Below, piece after piece: positions 1 through 5,285 of a stretch of 5,285 nucleotides of DNA; position 1 is the stretch's first letter, and every line of letters starts with the position of its first letter. Source of the stretch: an uncultured Bacteroidales bacterium (lineage in GTDB: Bacteria; Bacteroidota; Bacteroidia; Bacteroidales; Muribaculaceae). The notes under the pieces are model-generated. The model was not told the DNA's origin. It did not search any database and was given only the letters and a program-made list of their open reading frames with translations. The translations under genes were made by a program, and so were the position numbers. Location of the stretch: contig USIN01000139.1 in NCBI GenBank assembly GCA_900554715.1, forward strand, positions 1 to 5,285, read 5' to 3'.

Positions 1-1
1 T

Positions 2-988
2 ACCTTTTATTATATATGAGTACGTGGCGGCTTCGTTGGTCTTGAGGAGTTCGGGCTGCAGGTCGGTCGAGACGGTGAAGCGTCCGACAGCACCGTTGAA
101 TCCGGCGGGTTTGGGGTCGGGCAGAGGCTCGATGATGATTGATGCGGCATTCGACTCTGTCGTTATCTGGCGCTCGACGGGCCGCTGGGTTCTGAAATAA
201 CCCATGTCGACGGTCTCATACTGCTGTATCGTGAGCTCATATTTGCCCGAGTTGACGGTCAGTTTGCCGTTTTTCTGAGGGTAGAGGAGGCAGCGTTTGA
301 GTACGGCCGAATAATAATTCTGACCGTTATAGTTCTCAAGCTCGGCTTCGAGAGTCACCGGCATTTCCTCTGACAGGAATCCGTCGAAAGCCGGCTGCTG
401 GGTGACCATGAAACTCGAGATGTTGTATTTGGTGTAAACCTTGATGGTGGCGAGCACGGGTTCCTGCTCGTATGCTTTCGATTTCGAGAAAGAGATTCTT
501 ATGAACAGGTCGTTGGGCGATACTTTGCCGGGTTTGTGTGTCGTGATGTCGTCGGCGCTGACATGTCCGCCGCCACCCTGGTTGCCTGTGTTCTTGTCAG
601 GTTCAAGAATTTTGAACGTCGCGGGACGTGATGTCATGCGTTTGCCGTCGACATTGACCGATACTTCGGGAATTGTGACTTCGCCGGGTGTCTTGGCCCG
701 GTACATGAAAGTATAGTCGACCGACGAGCTTGACGAGACACGGCCGTTGATGATCTGGCTGCTTGACATAGTCGACACCGACGGTCCGTAAAGCAAGTCG
801 CAGCCTTTGAGTTCGGGCGCCGACGGCGCTGACGCCTGAGCGTTTGACAATCTGAACGTCACAGAGAAGTTTCGCCCCGCTATGACTGTCTGCGGCGGTA
901 TCAACCTGAAGTCGGCCTGGGCCGAGGCGATGCCTGCCGAGAGCAGAGTGATGAAAAATAATATGAAACGTAGACTGATAGCTTTCAT
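2..988 (-). CDS. batD: BatD, N-terminal part (3' end cut by window edge)
   Basis: The frame runs from the ATG at 988 to the left edge without a stop, giving 329 residues. The start lies 3 nt after the batC stop (taa-aca-atg) and opens a signal peptide (MKAISLRFILFFITLLSAG, cleavage after ASA at ~23). The mature protein begins QADFRLIPPQTVIAGRNF, typical of BatD. A first Ig-like beta domain lies at ~25-129, with YRAKTPGEVTIP at 97-108. A Gly-rich linker follows (NQGGGGH, 136-142). A second domain at ~158-290 opens with the conserved DLFIRISFSKSKAYEQEPV. A third begins at ~294 with GFNGAVGRFTV. Family members are usually near 600 residues, so about the second half, including the membrane helix, lies outside the window. 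BatD is a periplasm-facing, membrane-anchored partner of the other Bat proteins; the role is inferred from the family. An overlapping minus-strand frame at 998-603 is an out-of-frame shadow of this gene. Confidence 0.92.
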   Translation of the reverse strand, partial: MKAISLRFILFFITLLSAGIASAQADFRLIPPQTVIAGRNFSVTFRLSNAQASAPSAPELKGCDLLYGPSVSTMSSSQIINGRVSSSSSVDYTFMYRAKTPGEVTIPEVSVNVDGKRMTSRPATFKILEPDKNTGNQGGGGHVSADDITTHKPGKVSPNDLFIRISFSKSKAYEQEPVLATIKVYTKYNISSFMVTQQPAFDGFLSEEMPVTLEAELENYNGQNYYSAVLKRCLLYPQKNGKLTVNSGKYELTIQQYETVDMGYFRTQRPVERQITTESNAASIIIEPLPDPKPAGFNGAVGRFTVSTDLQPELLKTNEAATYSYIIKG

Positions 989-991
989 TGT

Positions 992-1753
992 TTACCAAGG
1001 TTTATCTGTGGTTTTGCGGCCGGTGTTGACCTGCTGCTCGTTGACTTTCTTGCGCGTCTGGTTTTCTTTGTTCTGCACAGACTGCAGTATCTGCTCGGCA
1101 TTCTGGGTCATCTCAGGCTGTTGTTGCTGCTGTTGCTGTTGCTGTTGCTGCTCCTGCTGTTGGTCCTCGTTCTGTTCCTGTTGCTGTTGTTGTTGCTGTT
1201 GCTGTTGTTCCTGCTGCTGGTCCTGGTCTTGGTTCTGATCCTGATTCTGCTGCTGTTGTTGCTGCAACTGGGCTATCCTGAGATTCTGACGGGTCTTGTT
1301 GTTGTCGGGATTGATGCGCAGGGCGCCTTTGTAGTTTTCGATAGCTTTGCCGTAGTCGCCGTCACGGAAGGCCATGTTGCCGAGATTGTAGAATGATTTT
1401 TCGGCGATGGTCTTGTCGGCGGCGGTGCGGGTCAGAGTCTCGAAAAGTTCGACGGCCTTGACGCGCGGGTCGTTAGGAGTGTTTTTGTTGTCCTCGCTGA
1501 CGAGATATGTGAGGGTGACGGCCTTGTTGTATGTCGCGGCGTCTGAGAGCGGATTGGCTGTCAGCGCCTTTTCATAAAAGTCGAAGGCCGCGATAAAGTT
1601 ACTGTCGGCAAAAGCCTTGTTGCCTTCGACGATGAGATTGCGCTCGGCCTTGGTCGATTTAACATCGGCCGCCGAAGCCGTGAAAGACCATCCCGCGCCT
1701 GCTGTCAGGGCGATTGCGAGCAGTATCGTTTGTCTTATGTCAAATCTTTTCAT
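992..1753 (-). CDS. batC: BatC, exported TPR protein with glutamine-rich tail
   Basis: The protein is 253 residues long if read from the ATG at 1753. The same frame also offers an ATG at 1789. I chose 1753 because it overlaps the batB stop as ATGA and begins a proper signal peptide (MKRFDIRQTILLAIALTAG, cleavage after the ASA near residue 28), whereas the longer version adds a polar MAQKHQLLHQDK in front. TPR units are visible at ~38-71 (EGNKAFADSNFIAAFDFYEKAL) and ~118-151 (FYNLGNMAFRDGDYGKAIENY, then ALRINPDN). A helical segment between them (72-112) holds AVELFETLTRTA and may be a degenerate repeat. The tail at ~163-212 is nearly all Gln with some Asp, Glu and Asn, followed by a basic, polar end (TRKKVNEQQVNTGRKTTDKPW). 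The TPR domain probably mediates contacts with BatA and BatB. Q-rich tails are known in Bacteroidota BatC, but the uninterrupted runs of 10 and 11 Gln here are long. Confidence 0.93.
   Translation of the reverse strand: MKRFDIRQTILLAIALTAGAGWSFTASAADVKSTKAERNLIVEGNKAFADSNFIAAFDFYEKALTANPLSDAATYNKAVTLTYLVSEDNKNTPNDPRVKAVELFETLTRTAADKTIAEKSFYNLGNMAFRDGDYGKAIENYKGALRINPDNNKTRQNLRIAQLQQQQQQNQDQNQDQDQQQEQQQQQQQQQQEQNEDQQQEQQQQQQQQQQQPEMTQNAEQILQSVQNKENQTRKKVNEQQVNTGRKTTDKPW
1118..1267 (-). repeat. CAG/CAA low-complexity array encoding the BatC Gln-rich tail
   Basis: This tract encodes residues ~163-212 of BatC. The coding strand alternates CAG and CAA, often as CAGCAA hexamers, interrupted by Asp, Glu and Asn codons. 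It contains a near-tandem duplication: unit 1 (1222-1166) encodes DQQQE, ten Gln, then EQNE, and unit 2 (1165-1118) encodes DQQQE followed by eleven Gln. Mixed CAG/CAA use makes it less prone to slippage than a pure triplet run, and changes by whole triplets would keep the frame. The complementary strand reads as long poly-Leu and poly-Cys frames, which are artefacts. Confidence 0.9.
1750..1753 (-). other. ATGA stop/start overlap of batB and batC
   Basis: The TGA stop of batB (1752-1750) shares bases with the batC ATG (1753-1751). Such an overlap usually means translational coupling, so BatB and BatC would be made in linked amounts. It also supports this ATG over the upstream in-frame ATG at 1789. 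The bases just upstream (caagacaaa) contain no strong Shine-Dalgarno sequence, as is common in Bacteroidota. Confidence 0.8.
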
Positions 1754-2790
1754 TTTGTCTTGGTGAAGAAGTTGATGTTTTTGAGCCATCCGATTTTGCG
1801 GTCAAGCACGAATATGTCGATGATGAGGAGGATGAGAGCAATCCAGGCGAATGTCGGGAACTGCTCGGCGCTTGATTTATAGCTTACGGTCTTGAACTCT
1901 GATTTTTCGAGCTGGTCGAGTTTTTCGACGAGCTGGTCGAGGGCTTTGTTCGAGGCGCCGTTGACATAGATGCCGTCGCCGGCCTCGGCAATGGCTTTGC
2001 CGGTTGTTTCGTCGACTGTGGTTGTCACGATGTTGCCGTCGGCGTCACGCATATACTCGCCTTTCTTGCCGTCGACAGGGATGGGCGCACCCTTGGCTGA
2101 GCCGAGGCCGATGACATCGACCTGGATGCCGGCCTCCTGAGCTGCCTTGGCGGCCTCGACGGCGGCGCCCTCGTGGTCTTCGGCGTCGGTGATGAGTATT
2201 ATGGCCTTGTGGATGTCTTCAGCCGGCGAGAAACTTCCGGCGGCCATCTTGATGGCTTCGGCGAGCGATGTGCCCTGGAATGAAATCTGCTTGGGCGAGA
2301 GTTCGTTGAGATACATCTTGGCCGACATGTAGTCGGTGGTGATAGGCAGCTGGAGCTTCGGCTCGCCTGCGAAAATGACAAGACCGACCTTGTCGTTCTC
2401 AAGCTTGTCGACGAGGCGCTCGAGGGTTAGGCGGGCGCGGTCGAGGCGCGAGATGCCGTTAGGGTCGTCGGTCGACGACGCGAGCATCGAGTTCGAGACG
2501 TCGAAGGCAATCATGATTTCGATGCCGTTGAGGCTCTGCTCGTTCTCTTTCTGACCGGCGCGCGGGCGTGCGATGACGATGACGAGCGCCGCGAGGGCGA
2601 GGAGCTGCAGGCAGATCTTGACTGTGGGTTTATATCTCGAGGCGTCGGGCATGAGCGACTCTATGATGTCGAGGCGGCCGAAGCGTTTGAGCTTGCGGCG
2701 GCGCGACGCCCGCGACCACACATAGAGCAGCCCGATGACGACGACGAGTATCAGGAGATATAGATGTAACGGATATGCAAAATCAAACAT
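1750..2790 (-). CDS. batB: BatB, membrane-anchored vWA domain protein
   Basis: BatB is 346 residues long and a paralogue of the preceding BatA. Helices lie at ~8-26, ~57-75 and ~313-331. A strongly basic loop (SRASRRRKLKRFGR, 26-39) and a basic C-terminus place the vWA domain (~90-295) in the periplasm. MIDAS residues are visible as DVSNS at 97-101 (Asp97, Ser99, Ser101), Thr174 in QGTSLAEA, and Asp202 in ITDAEDHEG. In the last motif the Gly of TDG is Ala, and an acidic EDHEG follows, which is a known BatB trait distinguishing it from BatA. The region 234-263 holds the BatB-type segment with PIPVDGKKGEYMRD then DGNIVTTTVDE. The motif ARPRAGQ follows helix 2. The start lies 20 nt after the batA stop, in an A/T-rich spacer. 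The TGA stop overlaps the batC start as ATGA, suggesting translational coupling. A shared function with BatA is inferred from the family; no ligand is known. Confidence 0.95.
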   Translation of the reverse strand: MFDFAYPLHLYLLILVVVIGLLYVWSRASRRRKLKRFGRLDIIESLMPDASRYKPTVKICLQLLALAALVIVIARPRAGQKENEQSLNGIEIMIAFDVSNSMLASSTDDPNGISRLDRARLTLERLVDKLENDKVGLVIFAGEPKLQLPITTDYMSAKMYLNELSPKQISFQGTSLAEAIKMAAGSFSPAEDIHKAIILITDAEDHEGAAVEAAKAAQEAGIQVDVIGLGSAKGAPIPVDGKKGEYMRDADGNIVTTTVDETTGKAIAEAGDGIYVNGASNKALDQLVEKLDQLEKSEFKTVSYKSSAEQFPTFAWIALILLIIDIFVLDRKIGWLKNINFFTKTK

Positions 2791-2810
2791 AATCTTAGTA
2801 GTTTATGCTG

Positions 2811-3797
2811 TTAGGGTATCGAACGCAGAACGGTGTAGCGCAGGAGCATCTCGATAGCGAAGAAGGCTAACGCGAGCCACGCCCACATCATATAGTTGTC
2901 TTCGGTGTGAGAGAAGTGGCGCACGTCCATCTGGGTTTTTTCGAGCGCGTCGATTTCGCTGAAGATGTTTTCGAGCACTGCGTTGTCAGTGGCTCTGAAG
3001 TATTTGCCGCCGGTGTTGTCGGCGATGGTTCTGAGGGTCGCTTCGTCGATGACGACGGGCTGCCTGACATATTCTATGCGGCCGAACATGTTGGGGGTGG
3101 GGTATTCGGCCATGCCGTTTGTGCCGATGCCGATGGTATATATCTTGACACCCATCTCCTTGGCGACCTCGGCGCCCATAAGAGGCGTGGCAATGCCGGT
3201 ATTGTTGGAGCCGTCGGTCAGAAGTATTATGCTCTTGCTCTTGGCTTTGCCCTCTTTGAGGCGGTTGAGCGAGGTGACGATGCCGTCGCCAATGGCGGTG
3301 CCGTCCTCGACCATGCCGGTCGTGACGCCGCTCAGATAGCTTATGAGCTGCCGGCGGTCGACAGTCATCGGTACGCCCGTGAGGCTTTCGCCGGCAAAGA
3401 CGACAAGTCCGATATTGTCAGACTCGCGGCCGTTGATAAACTTGGCGGCGACGTTTTTGGCAGCTTCAAGACGGTCGGGCTCGAAGTCGCGCGCAAGCAT
3501 ACTGGTCGAGACGTCGAGGGCCATGACGATGTCGGTGCCTTCGGTCGAGGTGGTGTGCCAGTTGTCTTTGAGCTGCGGACGGGCAAGAACGATGATGATA
3601 CATCCTATCGTGGCGAGACGCAACAGAAACAGGGCGTGGCGGAGATAGAGCTTCCATGTGCGGCCGACGGGCGCGAAGGCCTGTATCGACGACAGGGCCA
3701 TGGAGGCGTGGGCGTTGCGCTGTTTCCATATATACCATCCGATCAGAGGAATGTATATGAGAAATAACCAGAGATATTGCGGTTGATATAATTGCAT
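2811..3797 (-). CDS. batA: BatA, membrane-anchored vWA domain protein
   Basis: BatA is 328 residues long, the usual family length. Hydrophobic helices lie at ~6-24, ~54-73 and ~303-322. The vWA domain (~88-285) has a complete MIDAS metal site: DVSTS at 95-99 (Asp95, Ser97, Ser99), the Thr of DGTAIGDG (Thr167), and Asp195 in LLTDGS. The family motif ARPQ follows the second helix at 72-75, and VVFAGES lies at 132-138. The loop between helices 1 and 2 is basic (WKQRNAH, RTWKLYLRH) and the C-terminus is basic (RYTVLRSIP). By the positive-inside rule the vWA domain therefore faces the periplasm. The ATG is 6 nt after the preceding stop. The region 228-249, between the TIGIG strand and the last helix, is a family-typical insertion. 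The protein is thought to act with BatB in a Bat membrane complex. The batA assignment, as opposed to a generic vWA gene, rests on its order before batB and on its TDGS motif. Confidence 0.95.
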   Translation of the reverse strand: MQLYQPQYLWLFLIYIPLIGWYIWKQRNAHASMALSSIQAFAPVGRTWKLYLRHALFLLRLATIGCIIIVLARPQLKDNWHTTSTEGTDIVMALDVSTSMLARDFEPDRLEAAKNVAAKFINGRESDNIGLVVFAGESLTGVPMTVDRRQLISYLSGVTTGMVEDGTAIGDGIVTSLNRLKEGKAKSKSIILLTDGSNNTGIATPLMGAEVAKEMGVKIYTIGIGTNGMAEYPTPNMFGRIEYVRQPVVIDEATLRTIADNTGGKYFRATDNAVLENIFSEIDALEKTQMDVRHFSHTEDNYMMWAWLALAFFAIEMLLRYTVLRSIP

Positions 3798-3803
3798 CGT
3801 TGC

Positions 3804-4778
3804 TTATTTTTTATCTGTTTGTTCTTTTTTTTCTGCGTCGGTTTCTTCGGCCGGAGGAAGCGGCTTGGAGTCCTCGACAAACTTGAGCGCCGAGTTGAAT
3901 GACTTGACGTTGTCGTCGGGGAGGGGTCTCACTTTTGCGAATTTGACGAAGTCGGCGATTTCGAGCACCTGCTTCATCAGCTCTGAACCGGGTTTGGTCT
4001 CGGCGTTGTGACGCATCGTGTAGATAATCTGTGTCGAAGACATTTCCATCGCGTTGATGCCGAAGCGCCCCTCGAGATACTGACGGAGGATATCGGTGAG
4101 CTCGGTGTAATATTCCTTGTCACGGCCGCTCTGAGGCAGTTTCTTGGCCTGCAGCTCGTTGAGACGCATGACTGCGAGGTCGTAGGGCGGTGTCTCTTTC
4201 TTCTTCCTGACGAAGACGTTCTTGTCGCGCTTGAACAGCAGGTAAGCGGCGAAGGCTATGACAGCCACGAGGATGCCGACAAGAATCCAGACGGTCCAGT
4301 CGGGTATGAAGTCATACCAGCGGCGGTCGACCGAGACGATGCCATGCATGGGATTGATGTCGGTGAGGCTGTCGAGGTCTACTTCAAGCACTTTCAGTGT
4401 CAGGGCTTCGGAACGGGCGGTGTCGCTGCCGACGGCATACGCGAAGGGCGGCAGGGTGAATGTGCCAGGATCGAATGGCTGGATGGCGATGTCGTAGACG
4501 ATTTTGACAGAACCGTCGCCGAGCCGTGTCGTGTCGGCCTTGACCGACGATACCTCGATGCCGTTGTAATCCTGTCCGGCCTCCGGGGCTGACACAAGCT
4601 GACCGCCGTCGCCGGCACCGTTGATTTCAACCTTGACCGAAGCTTTGGAGCCTTGTATCAGGGTTGTCGAATCGGTCGACGCCGAGACAGACAGTCGGGC
4701 CGCGTCGGCGTCAAGGCTTATGCCCGACATTGATGCCGCGGCCAGAAAGATACAGATATATTTTGAAAAGTCAGACAT
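3804..4778 (-). CDS. BatD-like / DUF4381-like single-pass membrane protein of the Bat operon
   Basis: This 324-residue protein has an N-terminal signal peptide (residues 1-26, ending ADA before ARLSV). A beta-rich periplasmic domain follows at ~28-135, with the BatD-style ending IQPFDPGTFTLPPF. A transmembrane helix spans ~161-182 and is followed by a basic stretch (KRDK, VRKKKE) that sets the tail in the cytoplasm. The helical cytoplasmic domain (~198-303) carries the DUF4381-type pattern KEYYTELTDILRQYLEGRF, then IADFVKFAKVRPLP. The last 20 residues are charged (EETDAEKKEQTDKK) and probably disordered. The start ATG lies 11 nt after the DUF58 stop, in an A/T-rich leader (acaaatataaa) typical of Bacteroidota, and begins a good signal peptide. 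It occupies the usual unnamed slot between the DUF58 gene and batA. It resembles BatD in layout (export signal, Ig-like domain, helix, cytoplasmic part) but is much shorter. A bridging role between cytosolic and periplasmic Bat components is inference. Confidence 0.9.
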   Translation of the reverse strand: MSDFSKYICIFLAAASMSGISLDADAARLSVSASTDSTTLIQGSKASVKVEINGAGDGGQLVSAPEAGQDYNGIEVSSVKADTTRLGDGSVKIVYDIAIQPFDPGTFTLPPFAYAVGSDTARSEALTLKVLEVDLDSLTDINPMHGIVSVDRRWYDFIPDWTVWILVGILVAVIAFAAYLLFKRDKNVFVRKKKETPPYDLAVMRLNELQAKKLPQSGRDKEYYTELTDILRQYLEGRFGINAMEMSSTQIIYTMRHNAETKPGSELMKQVLEIADFVKFAKVRPLPDDNVKSFNSALKFVEDSKPLPPAEETDAEKKEQTDKK

Positions 4779-4789
4779 TTTATATTTGT

Positions 4790-5284
4790 TTAACGCGCGC
4801 CGCGGTTTTTAAAAAGTCCCATCAGGGCAATCACATAGTCTTCGTCGGTCGCGACAGAAACATAGTCGACATGCGACGAGCGGAATATCGACGCCATACG
4901 TTGCTGGCGGTCATACCACCATTTGTCGTATGCCTTGCGCGTCTTTGACGACGAGGTGTCGATCCAGCGTGTAGCTCCGGTCTCGAGGTCGGCGATACGC
5001 ATGAGTCCGACATCGGGCATCTTGGAGTCGCGGCGGTCATAGACTTGAATGGCCATGACGTCATGTTTGTTGCACGAGATGTTGAGCGGAGTCGTATAGT
5101 CGCTGTTGTCGATGAAGTCAGAGATGAGAAACATCGTGCAGCGCTTTTTCATGGCGTCGGAAAAATATCTGACAGCCGTAGCGATGTCGGTGCCTTGATT
5201 CTCGGGCTTGAATTCAAGCAGTTCCCTTATGATGAAAAGGATATGCTTCTTATGTTTGATGAAGTTCAGTGTGGTATGGGGCGC
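4790..5284 (-). CDS. DUF58 family protein, C-terminal part (5' end cut by window edge)
   Basis: The frame is open from the right window edge to a TAA at 4792-4790, giving 164 residues. The ATG at 5152 is internal and not the start: upstream codons continue in frame with family-typical sequence (HILFIIRELLEFKP, then QGTDIATAVRYF). The fragment holds the second half of the vWA-like DUF58 fold, with a core strand FLISDF at fragment residues ~52-57, then DVMAIQVYD and VGLMRIADLETG, and it ends in GLFKNRGAR. No membrane segment is visible, so this part is probably cytosolic. DUF58 proteins of Bacteroidota are usually about 290 residues, so roughly the first 125 lie outside the window. They are normally encoded directly after a moxR AAA+ ATPase gene and at the head of Bat operons, which fits the genes that follow here. 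The molecular role is not established; a MoxR-linked function is inferred from context. The family call is confident, the function is not. Confidence 0.93.
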   Translation of the reverse strand, partial: APHTTLNFIKHKKHILFIIRELLEFKPENQGTDIATAVRYFSDAMKKRCTMFLISDFIDNSDYTTPLNISCNKHDVMAIQVYDRRDSKMPDVGLMRIADLETGATRWIDTSSSKTRKAYDKWWYDRQQRMASIFRSSHVDYVSVATDEDYVIALMGLFKNRGAR

Positions 5285-5285
5285 A

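Noticed and set aside
603..998. A 131-codon minus-strand frame starting at 998
   Set aside because: It is out of frame with batD, which starts at 988 with a signal peptide and stays open to the edge. The product looks like nothing known and overlaps batD entirely.
1118..1267. CRISPR array or tandem-repeat regulatory element
   Set aside because: There are no uniform repeats with unique spacers. The pattern is a CAG/CAA codon array lying in frame inside batC.
882..1396. Plus-strand frames encoding long poly-Cys and poly-Leu stretches
   Set aside because: These are complement readings of the CAG/CAA array in batC and have no independent support. They are not a Cys-rich peptide or a membrane protein.
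2791..2810. Possible promoter in the A/T-rich batA-batB spacer
   Set aside because: Only 20 nt, too short for a Bacteroidota -33/-7 promoter (TTTG and TAnnTTTG) without reaching into batA, and I see no such pair. The A/T richness is adequately explained as a translation-initiation leader.
2907..3767. A 286-codon plus-strand reading frame antisense to batA
   Set aside because: It mirrors batA codon by codon on the opposite strand. Its product has no recognisable domain or start context, and GC-rich codon use readily leaves antisense frames open. BatA has full motif support.
4008..4592. A 194-codon plus-strand reading frame antisense to the BatD-like gene
   Set aside because: It lies wholly inside a gene with a clear signal peptide, helix and family motifs. 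The translation shows no domain or ribosome-binding context.
1..5285. Frequent TCGA/GTCGAC palindromes across the window
   Set aside because: They follow from heavy use of GTC, TCG and GAC codons in all six genes. No clustering or fixed spacing suggests binding sites.

Overview
The window is one strand-coherent stretch of a Bacteroidota (very probably Bacteroidales) chromosome. All six genes I can support are on the minus strand and read from the right edge to the left edge. Three things point to Bacteroidales: the gene order, the A/T-rich gene starts without a clear Shine-Dalgarno sequence, and close protein-level resemblance to Bacteroides/Parabacteroides-type Bat proteins. The fairly GC-rich codon use, with many GAC, GTC and TCG codons, would fit a Muribaculaceae-like gut member, but that narrower placement is inference.

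In transcription order the layout is: (1) the C-terminal part of a DUF58 protein, cut by the right edge (5284-4790); (2) a secreted or membrane-anchored BatD-like protein with a cytoplasmic DUF4381-like tail (4778-3804); (3) BatA, a membrane vWA protein (3797-2811); (4) BatB, a second membrane vWA protein (2790-1750); (5) BatC, an exported TPR protein with a long glutamine-rich tail (1753-992); (6) the N-terminal part of BatD, cut by the left edge (988-2). Junctions are 11, 6, 20, -4 and 3 nt, so this is almost certainly one transcription unit. I see no internal promoter or terminator. A moxR-type AAA+ ATPase gene is expected just beyond the right edge, and the rest of batD, perhaps followed by batE, beyond the left edge.

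This is the known 'Bacteroides aerotolerance' (Bat) operon, part of the wider MoxR-AAA+/vWA gene families. The positive-inside pattern of BatA and BatB places both vWA domains in the periplasm, alongside the exported BatC TPR domain and the beta-rich BatD domains. The protein of gene 2 spans the membrane and could link this periplasmic assembly to the cytosolic DUF58 (and MoxR) partners. The biochemical role of the system remains poorly defined: a stress or cell-envelope chaperone-like function has been proposed.

The least ordinary element is the BatC tail. It holds about 50 residues that are almost all Gln with a few Asp, Glu and Asn, encoded by a CAG/CAA array containing a near-tandem duplication. 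There is no intergenic region above 300 bases, and I found no RNA genes, mobile elements or CRISPR. The batD fragment has no stop codon inside the window and is easily missed; I translated it by hand and it is open throughout.
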